Part shown: positions 23,148 to 31,784 of the stretch, in pieces
Position numbering within the stretch: position 1 is the stretch's first letter
How the letters are laid out: each line of letters begins with the position of its first letter
NCBI GenBank assembly: GCA_004295565.1
Contig: AP019416.1
Location: forward strand, 2,542,001-2,606,000
Length of the DNA: 64,000 nucleotides
Direction: 5' to 3'
DNA from: Vreelandella olivaria
GTDB lineage: Bacteria; Pseudomonadota; Gammaproteobacteria; Pseudomonadales; Halomonadaceae
Notes under the pieces: model-generated
Database searches by the model: none
Told to the model about the DNA's origin: nothing
Seen by the model: the letters and a program-made list of their open reading frames with translations, nothing else
Position numbers and translations under genes: made by a program

Positions 23148-24887
23148 GTGACAACCACCACTAGCGTTCAGGCAGCAAAGCGCCATATCGATGTCGCCTC
23201 GACGGTCAACGAGTACCTTCAACGCGCCGATTGGCGTGTTCACGCCAATGCCAATCAGGGCTATTCATTAGGCGGTTTAATCCTCAATGTCTCGGGCAAG
23301 TTGATCGCCAACTACTGGCTCGATGAAATTTACCCCACGCCGTGGGGAAAGCTCATCGGGAAGGTGATTTGCATATTCACGATCTGGATATGCTGTGCGG
23401 CTATTGCGCCGGCTGGTCGCTGCGCACTCTGCTGCTAGAGGGATTCAATGGGGTGCCGGGACGAGCCGAAAGCAACCCTCCCGCCACCTTTCAAGCGCCC
23501 TCGGGCAAATGGTTAATTTTCTTGGCACCTTGCAGAACGAGTGGGCCGGGGCACAAGCCTTCAGCTCTTTCGATACCTATCTGGCACCCTACGTGCGCAA
23601 GGATGGGCTGACCTACACACAGATCAAGCAGGCGCTTCAGGAATTTATCTACAATCTCAACGTGCCGTCGCGCTGGGGGAGCCAGACGCCCTTCACCAAC
23701 CTGACGTTTGACTGGGTCTGCCCCGACGACTTGCGCCAGCAGGTACCGGTTATCGGCGGCGAGGAGCAGCCATTCAGCTACGGAGAGCTGCAGGTGGAGA
23801 TGGATTTAATCAACCGGGCCTACCTGGAAGTCATGGAAGCCGGTGATCGCCATGGGCGGGTGTTTACCTTCCCGATACCCACCTACAACATCACCCATGA
23901 TTTCGACTGGGAAAGCGACAACGCCGAGCGGCTTTTCGCTCTAACCGCCAAATATGGCCTGCCCTACTTTCAGAACTTTCTAAACTCGGATCTGGAACCT
24001 CATATGGTGCGCTCCATGTGCTGCCGCCTGCAGCTTGATTTGAGTGAGCTGCTCAAACGTGGCAACGGCTTATTTGGCAGTGCGGAGCAAACTGGCTCAC
24101 TGGGGGTGGTGACGATTAATTGCGCCCGGCTGGGTCACCGCTTTGCCGGCGACCGAGCCGGGCTGTTCAACGAGCTGGATCGCCTGCTACTGCTCGGGCG
24201 CGATAGCCTCGAACTCAAGCGCGAGCGCATTCAGCAACTAATGGATAGGGGCTCTACCCCTTTACCCAGCGCTACCTGGGCACGTTACGCAATCATTTCT
24301 CCACCCTGGGAGTGAATGGGCTTAACGAAATGGTGCGTAACTTTACTGGGGATCGCTGCGATATAGCCGACGCCCAAGGGCTGCAGCTGGCGCTGGATCT
24401 GCTTGACCACGTTCGGGAGCGGATGCGCGAATTTCAGGAACAGACCGGCCATATGTACAACCTGGAAGCCACACCAGCGGAGGGCACAACCCACCGCTTT
24501 GCCCGGGAGGATCTGGCGCGTTTTCCTGACATTCTTCAGGCCGGTACACCCGAGGCGCCCTACTACACCAATTCCAGCCAATTGCCTGTGGGCCATACCG
24601 ATGACCCTTTTGAGGCACTGAGCCACCAGGATCCCTTACAGACGCGCTATACCGGCGGGACTGTACTGCATCTTTATATGCGCGAACGGGTTACCTCGGC
24701 CACGGCCTGCCGCAAGCTGGTAAAAACGGCGCTCTCACACTTTCGCTTGCCCTACCTCACGGTGACACCCACCTTTTCGATCTGCCCGGCACATGGCTAC
24801 CTGGCCGGTGAACATGAGTTCTGCCCCAAGTGCGATGAAGCACTCTGGGCTCAAACGGCGAGCGCAACCGACGCCGCCACGGCATGA
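23148..24887 (+). CDS. nrdD: Class III (anaerobic) ribonucleotide reductase, catalytic part without glycyl-radical domain; three frameshifts
   Basis: NrdD reduces ribonucleoside triphosphates without oxygen. The GTG start has an AGGA site. The barrel is recognisable (GKAHREGDLHIHDLDMLCGY, NVPSRWGSQTPFTN, FPIPTYNITHDFDW, SMCCRLQLDLSELL). The end carries the zinc-site motif CPAHGYLAGEHEFCPKC and then stops after a short alanine/threonine-rich tail. No ATP-cone is seen at the N-terminus. The glycyl-radical motif RVMGYHRP, normally at the end of this chain, is instead in the next small gene (24931-25095). Frame errors near 23340, 23492 and 24250 are single-base losses. FNR and NrdR sites precede it. 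Confidence 0.9.
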
Positions 24888-24900
24888 GGCATTTGCCTCA
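24885..24900 (+). other. Hairpin between nrdD and its radical-domain gene
   Basis: TGAGGCA, a TT loop, then TGCCTCA, followed by CTTTT. The hairpin begins with the nrdD stop codon and sits 30 bp before the ATG of the small gene. It could attenuate transcription or protect the upstream message and so set the ratio of the two products. Confidence 0.5.
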
Positions 24901-24930
24901 CTTTTATCAACTCGTTTAAGGAACTTTCCA

Positions 24931-25095
24931 ATGCAAACCACTCAATACGCTAACTTGCCCACTGAACAACGCCAGCGCTGCGAAGTCTGGACCCGGGTCA
25001 TGGGTTACCACCGGCCGGTAAGCCAGTTCAATATCGGTAAGCGTGCCGAACACCAGGAGCGCCGCCATTTTACTGAATCCGCCGCCTCTCTGTAA
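24931..25095 (+). CDS. Separate glycyl-radical domain of class III ribonucleotide reductase (54 residues)
   Basis: The 54-residue product contains CEVWTRVMGYHRPVSQFN, the glycyl-radical motif that ends ordinary NrdD chains (RVxGY; the glycine is residue 25). It is followed by a basic tail with GKRAEHQERRHF, as in NrdD C-termini. It has its own ATG and an AAGGAAC ribosome site, lies 43 bp after the nrdD stop, and is in a different frame. I read it as a physically split NrdD in which NrdG activates the small protein, comparable in idea to GrcA/YfiD for pyruvate formate-lyase. A frame error joining it to nrdD cannot be excluded because its frame is open upstream, but the hairpin and ribosome site argue for two proteins. 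Confidence 0.75.
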   Translation: MQTTQYANLPTEQRQRCEVWTRVMGYHRPVSQFNIGKRAEHQERRHFTESAASL

Positions 25096-25160
25096 CTAAC
25101 CCTTCTCTCACTCACGACGGCAGGGGGCTCGGCGATAGCCCCCTGTATGGGGTTATCACA

Positions 25161-25909
25161 ATGACTATTCTTACGGTGCTTGATAACGCTAGCGCTCAAC
25201 CCAACTCGGTTCGGCTGCCCATCGCCGGTCTTGTGCCCATGACCACCCTGGATTATCCCGATCATCTGGCGTGCGTTGTCTTTCTCCAAGGCTGCCCGCT
25301 ACGCTGCGGCTACTGCCACAACCCCAGCATGATCCCGCCGCGCCGAGGAGAGCCCCAGGAGTGGCAAGCAGTACTGGAGTTTCTGAGCACCCGGCAAGGC
25401 TTGTTGGAAGCCGTCGTTTTCAGTGGCGGTGAACCAACCGTGAACGCCGGTTTGCCTGCTGCGGCAAAGCAAGCGAAAGCACTGGGATTTAAGGTAGGGT
25501 TGCATACCGCCGGCCCTTATCCTGACCGTCTCACCCGGTTATTACCGCATCTTGACTGGGTGGGGCTGGATGTAAAGGGCGAGGCGAAGAGTTTGACCGT
25601 ATATGCGGTCGTCCCGGCATCTGGCAGCTACATGCCCGTAGCTTGGGAATTCTGCTCGACAGTGGGCTCAGTTTCGAGTGCCGCACCACCATCCACTGGA
25701 AGGATTTTAAGCTAGCCGACGTGGAACGATTGGCCATGACGCTTGCTGACTGCGGCGTACGCCACTACGCGCTACAGGTGGCACGTGGCGGGCAATGCCT
25801 TGACGCCAGCTACTCTCAGCCTGTTACCCATGCGCCCTCTAAAACTCGATTAAATGCGTTGGTCAATCGCTTGGAGCCACATTTCGACCGGTTAGAACTC
25901 CGCCAATAA
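25161..25909 (+). CDS. nrdG: Anaerobic ribonucleotide reductase activating protein; one frameshift
   Basis: NrdG is the radical-SAM activase that puts the glycyl radical on NrdD. Its cluster motif CPLRCGYCHNP and the SAM-binding FSGGEP are visible. Near 25595 three T need four to read GEAKSFDRICGRPGIW; the rest (GLSFECRTTIHWKDF) follows in the next frame, about 249 residues in total. It lies 65 bp after the radical-domain gene, completing a three-gene operon. Confidence 0.92.
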
Positions 25910-25972
25910 AGTCTCCTTAGCCCGTTGCTTTCAGCGATATTTCAACCCTGTAGTTATTGCACGCCCCTGAAC

Positions 25973-25997
25973 ATTCATACAATATACTGTTTAAAAC
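25973..25997. promoter_or_regulatory. 25-bp element before nsrR, shared with hemN/ubiU
   Basis: ATTCATACAATATAC followed by TGTTTAAAAC, 21 of 25 identical to the element at 20890-20914. It lies 30 bp before the nsrR start codon, where an autoregulatory operator would be placed, and has a weak NsrR-like left half. Confidence 0.45.
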
Positions 25998-26026
25998 CGT
26001 GTCACGTTCGGAGCAACTGAAAGTCC

Positions 26027-26473
26027 ATGCATCTCACCCGATTCACCGATTATTCAATACGCGTATTGATCTTCCTCGCGGTAAAGGGAGAAGAGCGCTC
26101 AACCATCAACGAGATCGCAGAGACCTTTGATATTTCTCGTAATCACTTGATGAAAGTCGTTCAGGAACTGAGTCAGAAGAACTACGTTACTGCTATCCGG
26201 GGCAAGAATGGCGGCTTATTGCTTACCCGTGACCCTGAGACAATCGTGCTGGGTAAGCTTGTGCGCGAAATGGAACATGGCATGGAGTTAGTGGAGTGTT
26301 TTCATAGTGATAACAACTGCATCATTACCCCATCTTGTCGGCTCCAGCCCATTCTAAGCGAAGCCTTGTCAGCATTTCTGGAGGTGCTTGACCGCTATAC
26401 CCTCGCAGACGTGTTGTCCAATCGTTACCCGCAGTTGGCAGGATTAATGCGTATCCCTACCGTCAATGTCTAA
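26027..26473 (+). CDS. nsrR: NO-sensing Rrf2-family repressor NsrR
   Basis: NsrR holds an iron-sulfur cluster and represses NO-response genes until NO nitrosylates the cluster. The 148-residue protein has the Rrf2 winged helix (TDYSIRVLIFLAVKG, ISRNHLMKVVQELS, GKNGGLLL) and three cysteines in the C-terminal part (ECFHSDNNCIITPSCRL) with the spacing typical of NsrR. At least five NsrR-like sites in the window lie before NO-related genes, so it probably controls this cluster. The frame is intact. Confidence 0.93.
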   Translation: MHLTRFTDYSIRVLIFLAVKGEERSTINEIAETFDISRNHLMKVVQELSQKNYVTAIRGKNGGLLLTRDPETIVLGKLVREMEHGMELVECFHSDNNCIITPSCRLQPILSEALSAFLEVLDRYTLADVLSNRYPQLAGLMRIPTVNV

Positions 26474-26525
26474 CGATCACTGGGTTTGATCCCAGACAAG
26501 AAAGCCCTAACTAGTTGCACTACAA

Positions 26526-26548
26526 TAGATGCATTAATAATACTTCTT
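26526..26548. promoter_or_regulatory. NsrR-type site before the unknown membrane protein gene
   Basis: Left half TAGATGCATTA and right half TAATACTTCTT are separated by one base. They match the 11-1-11 NsrR consensus (AAGATGCATTT / AAATGCATCTT) in 9 and 8 positions. The site ends 32 bp before ATG 26581. Confidence 0.6.
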
Positions 26549-26580
26549 AATGCCTTCTACTTTGCCAAATGAGGTTCTGT

Positions 26581-27057
26581 ATGGCTAACGCTCCATCATC
26601 CATGCCCTCCGCTTCCCAATCCGAAGCCACATCAACTACGGGCACCTTAAATGGCCTTAAGACAAGCCGCGGGCGAGGCACCGCTATCGTGGTTTATATG
26701 CTCTTTCTGGGTAGCGTGTTAGCTGTGGTCACCGCCCCCATTGGAGTGCTCATCGCCCATCTGAAAAAAAACGATGCAGAGGAGTGGGTTGCTTCCCATC
26801 TGCAGTTTCAGATTCGGACTTTCTGGTTAGGCGTACTTGGCGGGGTAGCGTTCACGGCTATTTGGCACTTACTGGGGTGGATTGGGTTACCGGCAATGGC
26901 CCCCTGGGCATTGGGTTACCTCTATTTCACTGCCTGCCTGATCTGGATGGTGGGCCGTTGCGGGGTAGGCATCACGCACCTCACCAACAACCGCCCTGTG
27001 GCAAACCCACGCAGCCTTGCCTTTGGCGGTGCGCGGGTCACTCTCGCCGATCGTTAA
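26581..27057 (+). CDS. Small membrane protein, probably NsrR-regulated
   Basis: A 158-residue protein with a polar N-terminus (about 40 residues) and three to four hydrophobic segments (VVYMLFLGSVLAVVTAPIGV; FWLGVLGGVAFTAIWHLLGW; ALGYLYFTACLIWMVG). It resembles the DUF4870-type membrane proteins found beside NO-response genes; I do not know a function. ATG 26581 is preferred over 26569 by position relative to the NsrR site. It is convergent with nnrS; the gap is 4 bp. Confidence 0.75.
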   Translation: MANAPSSMPSASQSEATSTTGTLNGLKTSRGRGTAIVVYMLFLGSVLAVVTAPIGVLIAHLKKNDAEEWVASHLQFQIRTFWLGVLGGVAFTAIWHLLGWIGLPAMAPWALGYLYFTACLIWMVGRCGVGITHLTNNRPVANPRSLAFGGARVTLADR

Positions 27058-27061
27058 TACG

Positions 27062-28273
27062 TCAGCCATCCTGTCCGTCGACGCGCGCCTGCATCAGTGG
27101 CCATGTGTAGTGCATTAGAAATATGGTGTAGGCCATGCACCAGAAAATGATGCTCAGCGTGTAGGTCCAGTGGGTAATTTGAGGGAAAAATGCTAATACG
27201 GGTGAACGCACCATGGCGGCTATTAGCATTAAGCCCAGCGCCACACCAATACCGGGCAAAGTGCGTATGGGGCGGCCAGTATGACCTAGCGAAACCCTGG
27301 CCATCATGGCCAGCATCATGGTGCCCATGCCACCAATGGTCAGGGCGTGCACGGCAAGTTCGGTGCGCATCAGCCCCATGAGTGCCAAGACCCACATGAT
27401 AAGCCCTAGCGGGATACAGGCGTAGCTGCCGTGCAGCCCCCAAAGTAAAGGTTCGCGCCAGCTGTGGAGCCCGCCCCAGCGCGCCATGCGAACAGTATTG
27501 GCCAGCGCCGCCAAGAGCATTACCCCGCCCAGTAATAAAGCAGGAACGGCAACCCCCAGCATAATGGCTAATTGCAGCAGCACTACGCCGGCCGTGCTAA
27601 CCAGCGTCACCCCTTCGAGTAAAGGAATAGGTTCAGGTTTGGTGCGTCCCAATCGATTGGCAGTAAACATGGCAATCACACGCCCACCCACTACCGTCAT
27701 CATCAGCGTGATTAGCAGTACGGCTAAGTAGGCGGCCTGGCGGATCAACTCAGCGTTGCCCTTCATCACCCCCAAGTGCATCGCCAGGTTGGCAGCGGCA
27801 AACAGCAACAGTGCTGGAATAAAGATCAAGTTGCGCCAACGCTTTGCGGTGATGACCAGACGCGCCATCACTACGGCGACCACGGGGAGAAACGTAAGAT
27901 CAACCGCCAACAGCAGCCACCCCGGCAGGCCCATAGGGAACGCCATCAGCACCCTTCCCAATAGCCATAACAGCACCAGACCCAATAGCGGGCCGCCGTT
28001 TAAGCTCGGCAGCCCCGTCCAGTTACGCACAGCGGTAAGCAAAAAGCCCCCGACCACCGCCGCGGCAAAGCCAAACAGCATTTCATGCTGATGCCAAAAC
28101 ACCAAGCCGCCATAGGGCCGCAGCAGAATATTGCCATGCCAAAAGGCTAACCAAACCAGCAGAGATACGACACTGAATAGCGCGGCCAAGAGGAAAAAAG
28201 GCCGAAAAGCCAGGCGCAGCAACGGTCGTTGCATAAGCTTAGAGGCCGGTTGGGCGGAGGTGACGGTCGGCAT
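27062..28273 (-). CDS. nnrS: NnrS family haem-copper membrane protein
   Basis: NnrS proteins have about twelve membrane segments and protect against NO stress in denitrifiers. Family blocks are LRLAFRPFFLLAALF, FWHQHEMLFGFAAAVVGGFLLTAVRNWTG (shown in parts: HQHEMLFGFA and LLTAVRNWTG) and GGRVIAMFTANRL. The open frame begins at 28462, but I choose ATG 28273 (MPTVTSAQPASKL): it gives the normal length of 403 residues, and the upstream part would overlap two NsrR sites. Confidence 0.9.
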   Translation of the reverse strand: MPTVTSAQPASKLMQRPLLRLAFRPFFLLAALFSVVSLLVWLAFWHGNILLRPYGGLVFWHQHEMLFGFAAAVVGGFLLTAVRNWTGLPSLNGGPLLGLVLLWLLGRVLMAFPMGLPGWLLLAVDLTFLPVVAVVMARLVITAKRWRNLIFIPALLLFAAANLAMHLGVMKGNAELIRQAAYLAVLLITLMMTVVGGRVIAMFTANRLGRTKPEPIPLLEGVTLVSTAGVVLLQLAIMLGVAVPALLLGGVMLLAALANTVRMARWGGLHSWREPLLWGLHGSYACIPLGLIMWVLALMGLMRTELAVHALTIGGMGTMMLAMMARVSLGHTGRPIRTLPGIGVALGLMLIAAMVRSPVLAFFPQITHWTYTLSIIFWCMAYTIFLMHYTWPLMQARVDGQDG

Positions 28274-28339
28274 GGCAAAATACCCCACTGATGTACTGGA
28301 ATATGCATTGTGCGTCAGGCTAAAAACAAAAACCATGAC

Positions 28340-28359
28340 AAGTATCAAAAATGCATCTT
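28340..28359. promoter_or_regulatory. NsrR-type site before nnrS
   Basis: On the minus strand AAGATGCATTT is followed by TGATACTT, a strong left half with a weaker right half. It lies 66 bp upstream of the chosen nnrS start. Confidence 0.55.
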
Positions 28360-28453
28360 TAAGCTTTGCGTAAGCTAGAGACGGGCTAAGGGCTGGCGTT
28401 TCTGCAACCGCCATTCGCCCTTTCATGGTTGTGAATGGTAGCTCTTTGGCATT

Positions 28454-28476
28454 AAGACTCATATGTAATGAATCTT
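28454..28476. promoter_or_regulatory. NsrR-type site between nnrS and hmp
   Basis: Halves AAGACTCATAT and TAATGAATCTT with one base between give an inverted repeat (AAGA.TCAT / ATGA.TCTT). They match the NsrR consensus in 8 and 9 of 11 positions. The site ends 19 bp before the GTG start of hmp, a position that would block transcription. Confidence 0.65.
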
Positions 28477-28495
28477 AACACTTGAGGTACTACCC

Positions 28496-29667
28496 GTGCT
28501 TACACACGAACAGGAAAAACTGATCAATGCGACGGCTCCCGTCGTGGCCGAACACCTGAATACGATTACACAACGCTTCTATCCGCTGATGTTTGCCCGC
28601 TACCCAGAGGTCAAGCCGCTCTTTAATGAGGTTCATCAGCAAAGCGGTGGTCAGCCCGTGCCCTGGCCAACGCCGTGTTGGCCTATGTGCAGCTACGCAG
28701 TAATCCAGCTCAGGCGCGAGCTACTCTGGATGTTGTCGTCAGTAAACACGTCTCGCTAGGCATTCTTCCTGAGCAGTACCCTATTGTCGGTGAATGCCTG
28801 CTGGCAGCCATTGGCGAAGTGCTGGGTGATGCTGTCACCCCGGAAATCGCCGATGCCTGGGGCGCTCTATATAACGAGCTTGCCGCCCTGTTAATTGACC
28901 TCGAAGACCAGCGCTATCGCGAATTCGAACAGCGCCCAGGCGGATGGCGCGGCACACGCCGTTTCAAGATTGCCAGTACCCATCAGGAGAGTGCGTTAAT
29001 TCGCTCTTTTATCCTTGAGCCCGAGGATGGCGGTCGCGTCGCAAGCCATGAGCCAGGTCAGTATATCGGTGTCCGACTCACCATTGACGGTGAACCGGTC
29101 TACCGGCATTACAGCCTCTCAGACACGCCAAATGGCCAAAGCTATCGAATCTCGATCAAACGCGAAGCACAGGGCCAAGTCAGCCGCCACTTCCACGATG
29201 TGTTACAACCCGGCGACACCTTGGAACTGTTACCGCCAGCAGGTGACCTCACGCTGATTGAAGGTGACGAGCCTCTGCTGCTTGCCAGCGGCGGCGTTGG
29301 GCAAACGCCCCTGCTTCCCATGGCAAGACATGCCTTGTCCCTTGGGCGGCAAGTCACCTATTTACACGCTGCCCTGGATGCCGACCACCAGGCCTTTAAA
29401 GGCGAACTAGAAGCACTGAAGAGCGAGTATCCCCAACATCTTAAGGCTGTCCGTATTCATGAGCGCGGCAACGAAGCCGAACATATTGGTCGTATCGACC
29501 GCCGCTTATTAGCTCACTACCTGCCTGATCTTAAGGCGCGCTGCTATTTCGTCGGCCCCCAAGGATTTATGACGGCGATTAATAGTGCGCTGTCTGAACT
29601 GGGTGTCGACGAGGATCGTCGCCACTTTGAGCATTTTGGGCCGTCTCGCCCGCTCAACGCAGCCTAA
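28496..29667 (+). CDS. hmp: NO dioxygenase / flavohaemoprotein; one frameshift
   Basis: Hmp oxidises NO to nitrate with O2, or reduces it slowly without O2. An N-terminal globin domain (LINATAPVVAEHLNTITQRF, KHVSLGILPEQYPIVGE with proximal histidine) is fused to a ferredoxin reductase-like FAD/NAD domain (RHYSLSDTPNGQSYRIS, LLASGGVGQTPLLPMARHAL). GTG start behind a TTGAGG site. Near 28660 CCC needs four C to read GGQPRALANAVLAYVQL. Restored length is about 391 residues, typical. It is divergent from nnrS with an NsrR site between. Confidence 0.93.
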
Positions 29668-29674
29668 TAGTGGG

Positions 29675-29699
29675 CGGCCCCGGCACACTACCGGGGCCG
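29675..29699. terminator. Hairpin between convergent hmp and ubiT
   Basis: CGGCCCCGG, a seven-base loop, then CCGGGGCCG: a 9-bp perfect stem right after hmp, without a long T-run. It probably acts as a terminator or mRNA-end stabiliser for both sides. Confidence 0.55.
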
Positions 29700-29735
29700 A
29701 TTGATAACAGCTAAAAGGCTGAGCTTACGAGCAAG

Positions 29736-30233
29736 TCACTCCCTGCGCGCCAAGCGTTCCAGGCCCACCAGCAACTCCCCCAATCGCCCCTGGGCAAGGC
29801 CTTCCTCACAGCCGTCAAGTAGGTTCTTGAGCGTCAACCCCAGTTCCGTATCCCCTTCAATGATTAAGCGACGCTGGAAAAACAGGCTGTCGGGATCTTC
29901 GCGACGCGTGGCCAAACAGAGAAATTCACGCCAGCCCCCACGAATAGTTGCCTCGCCCTTCTCGCGGCATAATAGCAAGCGCTGGGATTTAAGCGTCAGG
30001 CTGAGTGTCACGCCTAAATCCGTAATGGTGAGACTAATGCGTCGACCTTCCACCGCGTCAAACTCTCCCTCTGCGAGCGGTATAGCGAAGGTACGGTTGA
30101 GCAAGGGCTCCACAAGACGTCGCTTGATGGCAAAAGGAACCCGCGGATCAAGCGTACGAATCATTTGATGAGCGGTAACAGGCGGAGAAATTGAAAAAGC
30201 GGGAAGGGAAAAAGCCGAGGGCAGCAACAACAT
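29736..30233 (-). CDS. ubiT: Anaerobic ubiquinone biosynthesis accessory factor UbiT (SCP2 domain)
   Basis: UbiT (YhbT) is a lipid-binding SCP2-type protein that acts with UbiU-UbiV. The match is clear at VPFAIKRRLVEPLLNRTF near the N-terminus and at FFQRRLIIEGDTELGLTLKN near the C-terminus, both signature blocks of YhbT. Length is 165 residues, intact frame, start with a CGGAG site. It lies 7 kb from ubiUV, close to the NO genes, and is divergent from the cytochrome gene at 30494. Confidence 0.88.
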   Translation of the reverse strand: MLLLPSAFSLPAFSISPPVTAHQMIRTLDPRVPFAIKRRLVEPLLNRTFAIPLAEGEFDAVEGRRISLTITDLGVTLSLTLKSQRLLLCREKGEATIRGGWREFLCLATRREDPDSLFFQRRLIIEGDTELGLTLKNLLDGCEEGLAQGRLGELLVGLERLARRE

Positions 30234-30350
30234 AACAAATACTCCGTGGTAAAAGACATCAGCGGTTCACACTTGGCGACTGATGCTAAGCGTTGCTCTG
30301 GCGAAGAGTGCTGATATGTATCAAGGAAGACTAAATATTGCGCCGGCATT

Positions 30351-30373
30351 AAGATGCATATAAAATATTTCTT
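30351..30373. promoter_or_regulatory. NsrR-type site before the cytochrome c / norEF genes
   Basis: Left half AAGATGCATAT (10 of 11) and right half AAATATTTCTT (8 of 11), one base apart. It is 120 bp upstream of the cytochrome start and upstream of norEF; it also faces ubiT. Confidence 0.65.
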
Positions 30374-30493
30374 AAATTAACTGTTATTGATGAGTGCACT
30401 GGCTAAGAGATGCGCATTTGAGCATCCGCCTGGAATCATAGTGGTGCTGGCGATTTCTCCAGCGCCTTCGACCGTTAGAATGTGAGGAGAACC

Positions 30494-30808
30494 ATGATGA
30501 AATCATTGTCTGCTGCCCTTATTGTCGCGGGTGCTGCCCTGGCGTTTTCAGCCGCCGCTCAGGCAGAAGCTGATGGCGAGGCGGTTTATAACCAGGCCTG
30601 CATGGCCTGCCACATGACAGGGGCTGCTGGCGCGCCTATCAAGGGTGATGCCGAAGCGTGGGAACCGCGTATCGCAAAAGGCATCGAGACGCTTTATGAG
30701 CACTCGCTCACGGGGTTCAATGCTATGCCGCCCAAAGGCGGAAGCATGAATCTTAGCGACGAAGAAGTGAAATCGGCCGTTGACTTTATGGTTCAAGCCG
30801 TCGAATAA
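30494..30808 (+). CDS. Periplasmic cytochrome c (c5-like, mono-haem)
   Basis: This 104-residue protein has a Sec signal peptide (ALIVAGAALAFSAAAQA) and one haem site (CMACHMTGAAGAP). The likely axial methionine is in FNAMPPKGG. This is the cytochrome c5-like pattern, so it may donate electrons to NO reductase or a related enzyme. A close paralogue lies at 38446 before nosR. GAGGAG precedes ATG 30494. It is followed by norE. Confidence 0.88.
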   Translation: MMKSLSAALIVAGAALAFSAAAQAEADGEAVYNQACMACHMTGAAGAPIKGDAEAWEPRIAKGIETLYEHSLTGFNAMPPKGGSMNLSDEEVKSAVDFMVQAVE

Positions 30809-30889
30809 AACCAAGCGCTGTACAGAAAGTGTATGCCAGTATGCTGGGATGCTATTACCCCGGCGTAACACTCAACGCTTGGAGGGGTA

Positions 30890-31455
30890 ATGAGTCGCGA
30901 TCTGCCCAACCCCGGATGGGGCCATTATCGGCGTTACCCGGCAATCCCTTGATGTGGGTGCTGATTCTTAGCGAAATGCTGGTTTTCACCGCTTTCTTTG
31001 CGCTTTACGCTGCCCAGCGCGCCCTTAACCCCGCCCTTTTCAATGCCTCACAACAACAGCTCGACCCTGTGTTGGGCGGCATCAATACGCTGGTGTTGCT
31101 AACCAGCGGGCTATGCGTTGCCTTTGCGGTGGAGGCAATAAGCGCCCAGCAACTTCGGCGCAGCCGACAGTGGCTAGGTGCTGCTATGCTGCTGGGTTTG
31201 GTCTTCTGTGCCCTTAAAAGCATTGAGTACGCTGACAAGTTTGCTGCCGGGTTAACGCCGGAAACCAACGTCTTTTTCGGTTTTTACTATGGCTTAACCG
31301 CCTTTCATTTTGCTCACGTTGTGTTCGGCTTAGCGCTACTAGGCTTAGTGAGCTGGCGCACCTCTACCGAGAACGTAGAAACGGCGGCAGCCTTCTGGCA
31401 TATGGTGGATTTGATTTGGATCCTGCTTTATCCACTGATTTATCTGCTGAGATAA
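30890..31455 (+). CDS. norE: NorE, cytochrome c oxidase subunit III-like protein; one frameshift
   Basis: NorE is a five-helix membrane protein of the CoxIII family that supports NO reductase activity. The start is ATG 30890, right behind GGAGGGG. The original frame ends after 20 codons, because GGGG near 30920 needs five G to read NPGWGPLSALPGNPLMWV. The rest (FHFAHVVFGLALLGLVSW, AAFWHMVDLIWILLYPLIYL) fits the family. It is upstream of norF and opposite to norD. Confidence 0.88.
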
Positions 31456-31470
31456 TTTTGTGAGGAAACC

Positions 31471-31772
31471 ATGAGGGCACTCCCCGGTACACGACGCTTG
31501 CTCATTACCTGGGCCTTATTAATGGCGCTGACCGTGGTTTCCATGGTTTCCGCTCGGCTAGATCAGACCACTGACTGGCAGGCGCTTCCTTTGTGGTCAG
31601 CCGCCCTGGTACTGATAGCAACCGGCTTCAAAGCCCACCGTGTGCTAATGGTCTATTTAAACTTACGCGCCGCTACCTTAGCCTGGCAGGGGTTTTTATT
31701 GCCCTAACGCTGTTAACGCTAACGCTGATTGCCGCAGGCTATCTGGTTGGTCGCTTTCACATAACAGGGTAA
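31471..31772 (+). CDS. norF: NorF-like cytochrome c oxidase subunit IV-type protein; one frameshift
   Basis: A small three-helix membrane protein (RLLITWALLMALTVVSMVSA, ALVLIATGFKAHRVLMVYLN). The first frame stops at 31707. GGGG near 31690 needs five G to read LAWQGVFIALTLLTLTLIAA, giving a third helix and stop at 31772, the normal size of about 100 residues. It directly follows norE, as in other norEF pairs. Confidence 0.8.
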
Positions 31773-31784
31773 CCAAAGTGGCTT

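Noticed and set aside
28274-28462. N-terminal extension of NnrS
   Set aside because: It would cover two NsrR-type sites and has no counterpart in the family, whose N-terminus matches the start at 28273.
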